64,000 nucleotides of DNA from Burkholderia puraquae (lineage in GTDB: Bacteria; Pseudomonadota; Gammaproteobacteria; Burkholderiales; Burkholderiaceae). Each line of letters begins with the position of its first letter. The first letter of the stretch is position 1. The stretch is from the NCBI RefSeq assembly GCF_002099195.1, contig NZ_NBYX01000014.1:124001-188000 (forward strand), written 5' to 3'. The notes beneath the pieces were generated by a model. It was not told where the DNA came from. It searched no databases and was given only the letters and a program-made list of their open reading frames with translations. Made by a program: the position numbers and the translations under genes. Shown here piece by piece: positions 1 through 8,136 of the stretch.

Positions 1-1
1 C

Positions 2-790
2 GAACTGTTCGCGAACTTCCGCCCGGCGATCTGCTATCCGCAACTCGTCGATGCATCGCCGCTGAAGCCCGAGCTGGTCGCGGGCCTCGACATCCTGATC
101 GTGCGCGAACTGAACGGCGACATCTACTTCGGCCAGCCGCGCGGCGTGCGCGCTGCACCGGACGGCCTGTTCGCGGGCGAACGCGAAGGCTTCGACACGA
201 TGCGCTATTCGGAACCCGAAGTGCGCCGCATCGCGCACGTCGCGTTCCAGGCGGCCCGCAAGCGCGCGAAGAAGCTGCTGTCGGTCGACAAGGCGAACGT
301 GCTCGAAACGTCGCAGTTCTGGCGCGACGTCATGATCGACGTGTCGAAGGAATACGCGGACGTCGAGCTGTCGCACATGTACGTCGACAACGCGGCGATG
401 CAGCTCGCGAAGGCACCGAAGCAGTTCGACGTGATCGTCACGGGCAACATGTTCGGCGACATCCTGTCGGATGAGGCGTCGATGCTGACGGGCTCGATCG
501 GCATGCTGCCGTCGGCGTCGCTCGACAAGAACAACAAGGGCCTGTACGAACCGTCGCACGGTTCGGCACCGGACATCGCGGGCAAGGGCATTGCGAACCC
601 GCTCGCGACGATCCTGTCGGCCGCGATGATGCTGCGCTACTCGCTGAATCGCGCCGAGCAGGCCGATCGCATCGAGCGCGCGGTGAAAACGGTGCTCGAA
701 CAGGGTTACCGGACGGGCGACATCGCGACGCCGGGCTGCCAGCAGGTCGGCACGACGGCGATGGGCGACGCGGTGGTCGCGGCGCTGTAA
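2..790 (+). CDS. leuB: 3-isopropylmalate dehydrogenase, 3' part
   Basis: The reading frame is open from the window edge to a TAA at 788-790, so the 5' end lies outside. LeuB oxidises and decarboxylates 3-isopropylmalate in leucine synthesis in the cytoplasm. The visible part has the isocitrate/isopropylmalate dehydrogenase hallmarks: the stretch RELNGDIYFG, the catalytic-region segment VDNAAMQL, and the glycine-rich signature DILSDEASMLTGSIGMLPSA ahead of EPSHGSAPDIAGKGIANP. It ends at the usual family C terminus. A leucine gene directly before asd is a familiar Burkholderia order. Identity is secure; only the missing N terminus is unknown. Confidence 0.97.
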   Translation, partial: ELFANFRPAICYPQLVDASPLKPELVAGLDILIVRELNGDIYFGQPRGVRAAPDGLFAGEREGFDTMRYSEPEVRRIAHVAFQAARKRAKKLLSVDKANVLETSQFWRDVMIDVSKEYADVELSHMYVDNAAMQLAKAPKQFDVIVTGNMFGDILSDEASMLTGSIGMLPSASLDKNNKGLYEPSHGSAPDIAGKGIANPLATILSAAMMLRYSLNRAEQADRIERAVKTVLEQGYRTGDIATPGCQQVGTTAMGDAVVAAL

Positions 791-809
791 CGCAATCATG
801 TAGAAAGGG

Positions 810-841
810 TGCGAACGGGCCGCGAAATCGGCCGGTTCGCA
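810..841 (+). other. Stem-loop after leuB
   Basis: An inverted repeat of 13 bases per arm (TGCGAACGGGCCG and CGGCCGGTTCGCA, one mismatch) around a 6-base loop lies 20 bases past the leuB stop. No T-tract follows, so it may be an mRNA-stabilising or weak termination structure rather than a canonical terminator. Confidence 0.45.
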
Positions 842-853
842 TGCGGTTGGCCG

Positions 854-882
854 TTGTGCGGGCCACCGGCTTTGTGTAGACT
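854..882 (+). promoter_or_regulatory. Candidate sigma70 promoter before the asd leader
   Basis: TTGTGC (854-859) and TAGACT (877-882) are separated by 17 bases. They match the consensus at 3 of 6 and 4 of 6 positions. If used, transcription would start at or next to the ATG at 889, so the leader peptide would be translated from a nearly leaderless mRNA. This is weak evidence on its own. Confidence 0.3.
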
Positions 883-888
883 CGAACG

Positions 889-1008
889 ATGGCGCTTATT
901 TCCCTGATCTCCCCGGTCTTGAAACTCCACGGCAACATTGCCCGTGCGGGTGCGCGCGCCATCGTCATCACGAAAACCGTTACCACGAAAACGATCATTA
1001 AACGCTGA
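889..1008 (+). CDS. Putative Thr/Ile/Lys-rich leader peptide upstream of asd
   Basis: This is a 39-codon reading frame from ATG 889 to TGA 1006-1008, ending 81 bases before asd. Its last residues read AIVITKTVTTKTIIKR: about five Thr, four Ile and three Lys in sixteen codons, all products of the aspartate pathway that asd feeds. That bias, the position, and the hairpin overlapping its stop codon are what amino-acid attenuator leader peptides (thrL, ilvL) look like. No good Shine-Dalgarno precedes the ATG. The call rests on composition and context only; it could instead be a chance frame, but the run of aspartate-family residues is hard to ignore. Confidence 0.5.
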   Translation: MALISLISPVLKLHGNIARAGARAIVITKTVTTKTIIKR

Positions 1009-1066
1009 TCGTCCGTCGTGCCCGCCTTTTTCCCCGCGCGGTCACAGCGGGGACGGAAATGGCGGG
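991..1066 (+). promoter_or_regulatory. Candidate attenuator structures between leader peptide and asd
   Basis: A perfect 7-bp stem (ACGATCA 991-997, TGATCGT 1006-1012, 8-base loop) overlaps the last leader codons and the stop. It is followed by a nested hairpin in which CCCGCC (1021-1026) pairs with GGCGGG (1061-1066) and CCCCGC (1032-1037) pairs with GCGGGG (1047-1052). A ribosome stalled on the Thr/Ile/Lys codons would cover the first stem. There is no U-tract after the second hairpin, so if it regulates asd, the mechanism is not plain intrinsic termination. Confidence 0.4.
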
Positions 1067-1089
1067 GAAGCTCCATCAAAGGGTTAGTC

Positions 1090-2211
1090 ATGAACGTAGG
1101 TCTCGTAGGTTGGCGCGGCATGGTCGGCAGCGTCCTGATGCAGCGCATGCAGGAAGAGGGCGATTTCGACCTGATCGAACCGGTGTTTTTCAGCACCAGC
1201 AACACGGGCGGCAAAGCGCCGTCGTTCGCAAAAAACGAGACCACGCTCAAGGACGCGACCAACGTCGACGAGCTGAAGAAGTGCGACGTGATCATCACGT
1301 GCCAGGGCGGCGATTACACGAACGACGTGTTCCCGAAGCTGCGCGCGGCCGGCTGGAACGGCTACTGGATCGACGCGGCATCGTCGCTGCGGATGAAGGA
1401 CGACGCGGTCATCATCCTCGATCCGGTCAACCTCGACGTGATCAAGGACGCGCTCGTCAAGGGCACGAAGAACTTCATCGGCGGTAACTGCACGGTCAGC
1501 CTGATGCTGATGGCGCTCGGCGGCCTGTTCCGCGAGAACCTCGTCGACTGGATGACGGCGATGACCTACCAGGCCGCATCGGGCGCGGGCGCGCAGAACA
1601 TGCGCGAACTGCTGTCGCAGATGGGCACGCTGAACGGCGCGGTGAAGGAACAGCTCGCCGATCCGGCGTCCGCGATCCTCGACATCGACCGCCGCGTGCT
1701 GGCCGCGATGAACAGCGACGCGATGCCGACGAGCAACTTCGGCGTGCCGCTCGCCGGCTCGCTGATTCCGTGGATCGACAAGGATCTCGGCAACGGGATG
1801 TCGAAGGAAGAGTGGAAGGGCGGCGCGGAAACCAACAAGATCCTCGGCAAGCCGGCCATGGGCGAGCCGGGTTCGATCCCGGTCGACGGCCTGTGCGTGC
1901 GGATCGGTGCAATGCGCTGCCACTCGCAGGCGCTGACGATCAAGCTGAACAAGGACGTGCCGCTCGACGAGATCAACGGCATCCTCGCTTCGGCGAACGA
2001 CTGGGTGAAGGTGGTGCCGAACGAGCGTGAAGCGTCGATGCGCGACCTGTCGCCGGCGAACGTCACGGGCACGCTGACGGTGCCGGTCGGCCGCCTGCGC
2101 AAGCTCGCGATGGGTGGCGAATACCTGTCGGCGTTCACGGTCGGCGACCAGCTGCTGTGGGGCGCGGCCGAGCCGCTGCGCCGCATGTTGCGCATCCTGC
2201 TCGACAAGTAA
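1090..2211 (+). CDS. asd: Aspartate-semialdehyde dehydrogenase
   Basis: The 373-residue product reduces aspartyl phosphate to aspartate semialdehyde, the branch point to lysine/diaminopimelate, threonine, isoleucine and methionine. It is a cytoplasmic NADPH enzyme. The N terminus MNVGLVGWRGMVGSVLMQRM is the proteobacterial Asd nucleotide-binding start, and the catalytic cysteine lies in FIGGNCTVSLMLMALGG. Length equals the usual proteobacterial enzyme. The frame stays open further upstream, but ATG 1090 gives the canonical N terminus. The upstream leader peptide and hairpins suggest transcriptional attenuation. A strong terminator follows. Confidence 0.97.
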   Translation: MNVGLVGWRGMVGSVLMQRMQEEGDFDLIEPVFFSTSNTGGKAPSFAKNETTLKDATNVDELKKCDVIITCQGGDYTNDVFPKLRAAGWNGYWIDAASSLRMKDDAVIILDPVNLDVIKDALVKGTKNFIGGNCTVSLMLMALGGLFRENLVDWMTAMTYQAASGAGAQNMRELLSQMGTLNGAVKEQLADPASAILDIDRRVLAAMNSDAMPTSNFGVPLAGSLIPWIDKDLGNGMSKEEWKGGAETNKILGKPAMGEPGSIPVDGLCVRIGAMRCHSQALTIKLNKDVPLDEINGILASANDWVKVVPNEREASMRDLSPANVTGTLTVPVGRLRKLAMGGEYLSAFTVGDQLLWGAAEPLRRMLRILLDK

Positions 2212-2259
2212 GCCTGCATGTCCGGCCCGCGATACGCGGGCCGCGTTGCACAAGATTGC

Positions 2260-2306
2260 GCGCCGCGTCGGCCTTGAACACATCAAGGCTGGCGCGGCGC
2301 GTTTTT
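2260..2306 (+). terminator. Intrinsic terminator of asd
   Basis: GCGCCGCG (2260-2267) pairs with CGCGGCGC (2293-2300), and inside it GCCTTGA pairs with TCAAGGC around a short loop. TTTTT follows at 2302-2306. It lies between the convergent asd and flgE-like genes. Confidence 0.85.
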
Positions 2307-2316
2307 CATGCGCGGG

Positions 2317-3561
2317 TCAGCGCATGTTCAGCAGCGTCTGGTCGACGGCCTGCTGGGTCTTGATCGTCTGCGCATTGGCCTGGTAATCGCGCTGCGCCTT
2401 GATCAGGTTCACGAGCTCGGTCGTCAGGTCGACGTTCGAGTTTTCCAGCGCGCTCCCCTGCAGCGTGCCGTGGTTCGTGCTGCCCGGCGCGGAGATCTGC
2501 GGCACGCCCGACGCGGCGGTTTCCACATACTGATTGCCGCCGATGTTCTCGAGCCCGTTCGGGTTGTTGAAGTTCGCAAGCGCGATCAGGCCGAGCACCG
2601 CGCTCTGGCCGTTCGAGTAATTGCCGGTCAGCTTGCCGTCGGTGCCGATCGAGAACGTCGTCAGCGTGCCGCTCGCGAAGCCGTCCTGTGCGAGATTGTT
2701 CACGCCGCTTTTTCCGCCGAACTGCGTCGTGCCGCTCAAGTCGAGCGTCAGGTTTTGCGGATTGGCGCCGCCCGACGCGTTGGGGATCGAGAACGCGAAC
2801 TGGCCGAGGCTCGGCGTCGGCTGGCCGGTGGCGGCCGACGTCGTCGAGCTGATCCGGCCCGAGGCGTCGAACGTGACCGTGCCGAGATTCGTCGGCGTCT
2901 GGCCTTGCACGCCCGCGTAGGCCTGCCAGGTGCCGGCCGCGTTCTTCGTGAAATACATCGAGACCTGTTGCGCGCCGCCGAGCGTGTCGTACACCTGGAT
3001 CGACGAATTGTAGTTGTACGTGGTGTTGTCGCCCGCGTTGAACGGCGTCTTGGCCGGCACCTTGTCCTGCGAGTTCAGGTTGAACTGGCCGGTGATCTTC
3101 GACGTCGCCTGCGGCGCGATGTTGTTGGTCGGCGCCTGCAGCGGCACGGTCGCCGCGGTGTTGATTGCGCCGCCCGGGCCGGCCGCATAGCCCATCAGGT
3201 TGCGGTTTTGCGCGTCGACGATGGCGCCGCTCTTGTCGCGGTGGAATACGCCGTCACGCGAGTACGTCGTCACGCCGTTGTTCGACATCTGAAAAAAGCC
3301 GTTGCCGTTGATCGCGATGTCGAGCGACGACTTCGTCGTGTTGATCGTTCCCTGGCCGAATTGTTGCTGCACCGACGTGAGCCGCGTGCCGATGCCGATC
3401 TGCGTGTTGGTCGACGTCGCGACCGAATTTGCGTACATGTCGGCAAAGTTCGCGCGACCCTGCTTGAAGCCAACCGTGTTTGCGTTCGCGATGTTGTTGC
3501 CGATCACGTCGAGATGGTTCGCCGCGCCGGCCAACCCGCTCAAACCCTGTTGATAGCCCAT
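2317..3561 (-). CDS. flgE: Flagellar hook protein FlgE-like, outside any flagellar operon
   Basis: The 414-residue product has both conserved ends of hook and rod proteins. The N terminus (residues 1-35) contains GLSGLAGAANHLDVIGNNIA and NTVGFKQ. The C-terminal helix contains SNVDLTTELVNLIKAQRDYQ and NAQTIKTQQAVDQTLLNM. The middle is the Gly/Asn/Thr-rich variable hook domain. FlgE polymerises into the flexible hook after export by the flagellar type III apparatus. No other flagellar gene is in the window, so this copy is probably an extra or relocated hook gene. The frame extends 22 codons further upstream, but ATG 3561 with GGGG about 8 bases before it gives the canonical start. Confidence 0.9.
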   Translation of the reverse strand: MGYQQGLSGLAGAANHLDVIGNNIANANTVGFKQGRANFADMYANSVATSTNTQIGIGTRLTSVQQQFGQGTINTTKSSLDIAINGNGFFQMSNNGVTTYSRDGVFHRDKSGAIVDAQNRNLMGYAAGPGGAINTAATVPLQAPTNNIAPQATSKITGQFNLNSQDKVPAKTPFNAGDNTTYNYNSSIQVYDTLGGAQQVSMYFTKNAAGTWQAYAGVQGQTPTNLGTVTFDASGRISSTTSAATGQPTPSLGQFAFSIPNASGGANPQNLTLDLSGTTQFGGKSGVNNLAQDGFASGTLTTFSIGTDGKLTGNYSNGQSAVLGLIALANFNNPNGLENIGGNQYVETAASGVPQISAPGSTNHGTLQGSALENSNVDLTTELVNLIKAQRDYQANAQTIKTQQAVDQTLLNMR

Positions 3562-3869
3562 GTTCGATCCCCGTAACGAGCTGGTAAGTAAATGCAGTCG
3601 TTCGACTGCGCGATGCCTCCCTGGCACCTCACGGCGTCAACCCGGCCGACCGCGCGTCCGCCTTTCCGGCAGGTGCGAGCGCGATGGTCGAATTGCGCCG
3701 ATTCTTGTTTGAAGACGATCGTAGCGACGGCAATTATTTGATCTGTGTAATTTTGTGTAATGTAATTGAATTGCTGACGAAATGATTGATTTCGTATGAG
3801 CAATGGAACGCGGATGAGGTCGGAGAGCCTTGTAAGACGGGGGTTTTGCCGTGGCGATGTGCAATTCGA

Positions 3870-3915
3870 CGATAAGAGAGGGGAATTGGCCTCTTATCGA
3901 TCAATTGAAATTGAT
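3870..3915. repeat. Adjacent pair of inverted repeats
   Basis: CGATAAGAG (3870-3878) and CTCTTATCG (3891-3899) form a perfect 9-bp inverted repeat with a 12-base spacer. It is followed at once by the palindrome ATCAATT-GA-AATTGAT (3900-3915). They sit in the AT-rich control region upstream of the flgE-like gene and may be operator sites. Confidence 0.55.
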
Positions 3916-3960
3916 TTGAATGGCGTTGGTGACCGGCGGGATTTATTTTGATTTTCGGGT

Positions 3961-3974
3961 GTTAATCCATTAAC
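3961..3974. repeat. Palindrome GTTAAT-CC-ATTAAC
   Basis: This is a perfect 6+2+6 palindrome in the same AT-rich control region, 45 bases from the preceding pair of inverted repeats. It could bind a dimeric regulator; none can be named from the sequence. Confidence 0.5.
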
Positions 3975-4408
3975 GACAGGTAGCGTGAATTATTGAGCAA
4001 ACGTGCCGATTTCCCGGTTGTGGCGCAGCGTCGAGCACCGGGTGGGGCAAGCCGCCCGGCCAGCGCACAGAGGCCGCGGCATTCGTTCACGATGCGATGC
4101 GGTCGGGCGGCTTTTCAGCTGCGGCTGGCGTGCTTCCGATCGACCGGGCGCGCTGGTTGCAACGTGCGCACCCGGGCATCGGCATGGCCCGATCGCCGGG
4201 CGCGCCGACGTGCGAACGCGACCGGTTGCACCCAACGGCGACGAATTCGGCCCGAACCTGATCGCGTGAAGTAAACTACGCGGTTACGACGCACAGACCC
4301 GCCGAAAGCGTCGCGTTCCGCGCGGCGCTTTTGCATTTCTGCGGCAACTTTATTGACGCTTTCAACCGCGAATCCGAGCCGCGCCCGCGCGCGGCGATAG
4401 AGCCAACG

Positions 4409-6571
4409 ATGTCCCGAATTTCCTTGTTTCCGCGTCAGTCCCGTCTGTCGCGCGCCGTGCGTGGCGCGCTGGCGATCCTGGCGCTCGGCGCAACCGCATC
4501 GGCCTGGGCGGCCGGCACCGGCGAACTGCCGGCGTCCGCTGCCGACGGTGCAGTGCCGCTTACCGTGACGGTCCAGCCCGGCCAGTCGCTGAACGACATC
4601 GCGAAGGCGGCCACGCAGTCGCGCGATCCGGGTGTGCTCGCGCGCGCCGGCCGCGCGCTGTTCGACGCCAATCCGCAGGCGTTCATGAAGCGCGACGCGA
4701 GCCGCCTGAAAGTCGGCGCGACGCTGACCGTGCCGGCGCTCGACGCGACAGGCGCGGCACTCGTGCCAGCCGCCGCATCCGCAGCATCCGGCGCATCCGC
4801 AGCATCTGCAGCATCCGGTGCGGCGGCGGCATCCGCGCCCGCCGCGGCATCGGGCGGCACGGCGGTCGCGCAGCACGGTGCGTCCGCACCGCATCCGGTG
4901 TCCACCGTGCAATCCGCGCCGGTGGCGCCGGCCGTGCATGCGGCACCGGTGAGCGGTGCGAGCGTGGCAATGGCCGCCGGCGCGTCGGCACCGATCGGCG
5001 CTTCGGCTGTCGAAGGCATGCAGCCCGCGGCACCCGTTGCAGGGGCAAGCGGTCCGCATGTGTGGAGCGGCACGATCCAGTCGGTGCCGTCGTCCGCGAG
5101 CGGCACCGCGATCCCGCCGGTGACGGGGAGCCAGGTTTCCGGTACGAACGAACCGGCCGGCGCGGCGCCTGTTACCGGCGCGTCGCAGCCGCGGCCATCG
5201 AGCCTGCAGCAACTGCTGGCACTGAAGAACCGCGTGCTGATGGAATTGCAGAAGCACGGCATCGGCAAGCCGGCTGCGACGAACGAGGTCACGCAGGCGC
5301 CGGCACCCGTCGCGCCGCGTCCGGCCGCGAACGATGCGGGCGCGTCCGCTGCCGCACCGACGGCAGGCGAAGCCGCGTCCGGCGTTGCCGCCAGCGCGGT
5401 GCAGCCGGCATCGGTATCGGCGCCCGCGCAATCGGCCGCGCCGGTGGCGCCGGCCGCGGCGCCTGCGCGCAGTGCCGAGCAGATGGACTGGCGTCCGGCC
5501 GCGGTGGCCGGTGCGGCCGTGATCGTCCTCGCGGCAGGTTTCGCGTGGCGCAAGCGCCGGAAAGGCCGGCGCACGGACGATACGGGTGCGGGAGCGGATG
5601 TGGGCACGGGTGCGGCGGCTGCCGCGACCGTAGCGGGCGGTGCCGCGGCTGCAGAAGCGGAAGCCGTGCCGTCTGTCGAACCTGAACTGCCGATCCGGCC
5701 CGAGATGCCCGTCGCGCGTGACGCGGCTTCCGACATGAGCCTTGCCGCGGCGACTGCCGCAGCGGCGGAAACGGTCAAGATGCCGGATACGGATGTATCG
5801 CCGGCGACGGAAGTGGCGAAGCCGCATGACGAGCAGCCTGAATTGCCGACCGCGCACGCCGCAGTGCCGCCCGTGAGCGAGGCGGCTCCGGTTTCGCTCG
5901 GTACCGAGCCGATCGAAAAGGTCGCGGCTGAAACGCAGGCCGAAACGTCGGCAGAAACACGCGCAGCGATGCCGGTCGAGACGCCGATTGCACCCGCGCC
6001 CACCGAAGCGCAGCATGCGGCGCTGATGCAGAACGCGATCAGCGCGCTCAACAGCCTCGACATGCCGCTGCCGCCGCGCGCGTCGGACGAGTCGACGCTG
6101 ACAACGGATGAGCCGGCCGCGCAAGCAGGGCAGTCCGACGCCGATAAAATCGCAACTAACGGTCAAGTCGCTCAGCACCGGCCAATTGGCTCGACCGATC
6201 AGGCCCCGGAACATCCGGCCGACCAGGACGACGAGTTCGATTGGGACCCGGACGCAGCGACGCCTGCCGGCCAGTCGGGCAGCCCGTATTCGACATCGTC
6301 GCTGCCGCCGCTCGGCGGCGCGCAATTCGGCGCGCTGAAGCTCGATTTCGATCTCGACCTGCCGTCCGCGCCCGGCGCCGCGTTGCCGGCGCTGACGGCG
6401 GACGAGCTCGCCCGCATCGCGCGCAACAAACTCGACCTCGCGGCCGAATACGTCGAACTGGGCGACCTGTCCGGTGCGCGGACGCTGCTGCACGAAGTGG
6501 TCGACGCGAACGACGCCGCGACCTACGACGATGCGCGCGCGCTGCTCGCGAAACTGGCGGACGAGGCGTGA
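4409..6571 (+). CDS. fimV: FimV-like pilus/polarity assembly protein
   Basis: The 720-residue product starts with a signal peptide (RGALAILALGATASAWA). A LysM-like segment follows at about 45-110, containing VTVQPGQSLNDIAKAA and RLKVGATLTVP. Then comes a long Ala/Ser/Pro-rich region, one membrane segment near residue 395 (AAVAGAAVIVLAAGFAW), an acidic Ala/Glu-rich cytoplasmic stretch, and the conserved FimV C-terminal motif with LDLAAEYVELGDLSGARTLL. In Pseudomonas, FimV tethers type IV pilus and polar regulators to the peptidoglycan. ATG 4409 was chosen because it begins the signal peptide; the frame extends upstream. Its stop overlaps the truA start by one base. Confidence 0.9.
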   Translation: MSRISLFPRQSRLSRAVRGALAILALGATASAWAAGTGELPASAADGAVPLTVTVQPGQSLNDIAKAATQSRDPGVLARAGRALFDANPQAFMKRDASRLKVGATLTVPALDATGAALVPAAASAASGASAASAASGAAAASAPAAASGGTAVAQHGASAPHPVSTVQSAPVAPAVHAAPVSGASVAMAAGASAPIGASAVEGMQPAAPVAGASGPHVWSGTIQSVPSSASGTAIPPVTGSQVSGTNEPAGAAPVTGASQPRPSSLQQLLALKNRVLMELQKHGIGKPAATNEVTQAPAPVAPRPAANDAGASAAAPTAGEAASGVAASAVQPASVSAPAQSAAPVAPAAAPARSAEQMDWRPAAVAGAAVIVLAAGFAWRKRRKGRRTDDTGAGADVGTGAAAAATVAGGAAAAEAEAVPSVEPELPIRPEMPVARDAASDMSLAAATAAAAETVKMPDTDVSPATEVAKPHDEQPELPTAHAAVPPVSEAAPVSLGTEPIEKVAAETQAETSAETRAAMPVETPIAPAPTEAQHAALMQNAISALNSLDMPLPPRASDESTLTTDEPAAQAGQSDADKIATNGQVAQHRPIGSTDQAPEHPADQDDEFDWDPDAATPAGQSGSPYSTSSLPPLGGAQFGALKLDFDLDLPSAPGAALPALTADELARIARNKLDLAAEYVELGDLSGARTLLHEVVDANDAATYDDARALLAKLADEA

Positions 6572-7383
6572 TGCGGATCGCGCTCGGCATTCAGTACGAC
6601 GGCGCGGCGTTTTGCGGCTGGCAGGCGCAGCCGCACGGCAAGACCGTGCAGGATCGGCTCGAGCACGCGCTGGCCGAGTTTGCCCGCGTGCCGTTGCATA
6701 CGACGGTGGCCGGGCGGACCGACACGGGCGTGCACGGGCTCGGGCAGGTCGTGCACTTCGATACCGACCTCGATCGCGAGGTTTTCTCGTGGGTGCGCGG
6801 CACCAACGCGTTCCTGCCGCCGACCGTGGCGGTGCAATGGGCGAAGCCGATGCCGGAGACGTTCCACGCGCGTTTCTCGGCGTTCGAGCGCACCTATTAC
6901 TACGCGCTGTACGTGCATCCCGTGCGCTCGCCGATGCTGGCGGGGCGCACGGGCTGGATCCATACGCCGCTCGATGACGATGCGATGCGCGCCGCCGCCG
7001 CACACCTGATCGGCGAGCACGACTTCTCGTCGTTCCGTTCGTCGGAATGCCAGTCGAAGACGCCGGTCAAACACCTGTACCAGATCGACGTGCGGCGCGT
7101 GGGCCATTTCATTCATTTCCGGTTCCGCGCCAACGCGTTCCTGCATCACATGGTGCGCAACCTGATGGGCTGCCTCGTCGCGGTGGGTCGCGGCCGCTAT
7201 CCGGCCGACTGGCTGGCCGACGTGCTGGCCGGGCGCGACCGCAACCTTGCGGCGCCCACGTTCATGGCCGACGGGCTGTACCTCGCCCACGTCGGCTATC
7301 CGGCGGAATTCGCCGTCCCGCCCGCGCAGCTCGGCAGCGTGCCGTGGAGCAGCGTCTGGGCCGATCTGGACCCTCAATCATGA
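6571..7383 (+). CDS. truA: tRNA pseudouridine(38-40) synthase
   Basis: The 270-residue product isomerises uridines 38-40 in the anticodon arm of tRNAs. The N terminus MRIALGIQYDGAAFCGWQ and the catalytic-aspartate motif AGRTDTGVHGLGQVVHF are typical. HHMVRNLMGCLVAVGRG is the conserved C-terminal element. The start overlaps the fimV stop (TGATG) and the end overlaps the trpF start (ATGA-type), so it is translationally coupled on both sides. The fimV-truA-trpF order is known in betaproteobacteria. Confidence 0.97.
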   Translation: MRIALGIQYDGAAFCGWQAQPHGKTVQDRLEHALAEFARVPLHTTVAGRTDTGVHGLGQVVHFDTDLDREVFSWVRGTNAFLPPTVAVQWAKPMPETFHARFSAFERTYYYALYVHPVRSPMLAGRTGWIHTPLDDDAMRAAAAHLIGEHDFSSFRSSECQSKTPVKHLYQIDVRRVGHFIHFRFRANAFLHHMVRNLMGCLVAVGRGRYPADWLADVLAGRDRNLAAPTFMADGLYLAHVGYPAEFAVPPAQLGSVPWSSVWADLDPQS

Positions 7384-8081
7384 CGGATCACGCCGTGTCT
7401 CCCTCGATTCCCGCCCCGGCCGGCCTGCCGCCGCGCACGCGCATCAAGCTGTGCGGGCTGTCGCGCCCCGATGACGTGCTGCACGCGGCGGCGCTGGGCG
7501 CCGATGCGATCGGTCTCGTGTTCTATCCGAAGAGCCCGCGCGCGGTGTCGATCGCAAAGGCGGCCGAGCTGGCGCGCCTCGCGCCGCCGTTCGTGTCGGT
7601 GGTCGGGCTGTTCGTGAATGCGACCGAAGCCGAGATCGAGGCCGTCGTGCGCGACGTGCCGCTCACGCTGCTGCAGTTCCATGGCGACGAGACGCCCGAA
7701 CAGTGCGACGCGCTCGGCCGCGCGGCGCGTCTGCCGTGGCTGCGGGCGGTGCGCGTCGGCCCCTCGACGCAATCGGCCGATTTGGTAGAATCGAGCCTTC
7801 ATTATTCGAAAGCGCGCGGCCTCCTGTTCGACACCCTGGTGCCGGACTACGGCGGTAGCGGCAAGGTCTTCGATTGGTCTCTTATTCCCGCAGAGCTCGC
7901 GCATCGGGCCGTTTTGAGTGGTGGCTTGAGCGCGCAAAACGTCGGTGATGCGATTCGCCAGTTGCGCCCGTTTGCTGTCGATGTCTCGAGTGGCATCGAA
8001 GTGGAGGGCGCGAAGGGCGTGAAGGATCACGCCCGGATGGCGGCGTTCGTACGCGCGGTGCGCGAAGCGGACGCCGGGTGA
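7380..8081 (+). CDS. trpF: Phosphoribosylanthranilate isomerase
   Basis: The 233-residue TIM-barrel enzyme converts phosphoribosylanthranilate to CdRP in tryptophan synthesis. The motif IKLCGLSRPDD with the catalytic cysteine lies near residue 25. AIGLVFYPKSPRAVS and LLFDTLVPDYGGSGKVFDW follow, as does the phosphate-binding LSGGLSAQNV and VDVSSGIE with the catalytic aspartate. About 18 extra residues precede the usual start. ATG 7380 overlaps the truA stop by four bases, which supports this start. Confidence 0.96.
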   Translation: MTDHAVSPSIPAPAGLPPRTRIKLCGLSRPDDVLHAAALGADAIGLVFYPKSPRAVSIAKAAELARLAPPFVSVVGLFVNATEAEIEAVVRDVPLTLLQFHGDETPEQCDALGRAARLPWLRAVRVGPSTQSADLVESSLHYSKARGLLFDTLVPDYGGSGKVFDWSLIPAELAHRAVLSGGLSAQNVGDAIRQLRPFAVDVSSGIEVEGAKGVKDHARMAAFVRAVREADAG

Positions 8082-8136
8082 TGCAAGCCGGTGCGGCCCC
8101 GAAAGCGGGGTGCACCGACCGATCGAGAGAGACACC

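Larger units (their letters stand above)
3562..4408. other. Long intergenic region between flgE-like gene and fimV
   Basis: About 850 bases contain no convincing gene. The part from 3700 to 4000 is clearly richer in A+T than its surroundings and carries three inverted repeats (listed separately). As flgE and fimV are divergent, both promoters should lie here, but I could not identify either with confidence. A GTAAAC site is at 4271-4276. Confidence 0.6.

Noticed and set aside
4115..7003. Long minus-strand frame of over 900 codons across fimV and truA
   Set aside because: Arg/Cys-rich translation typical of an antisense shadow; fimV and truA explain the region.
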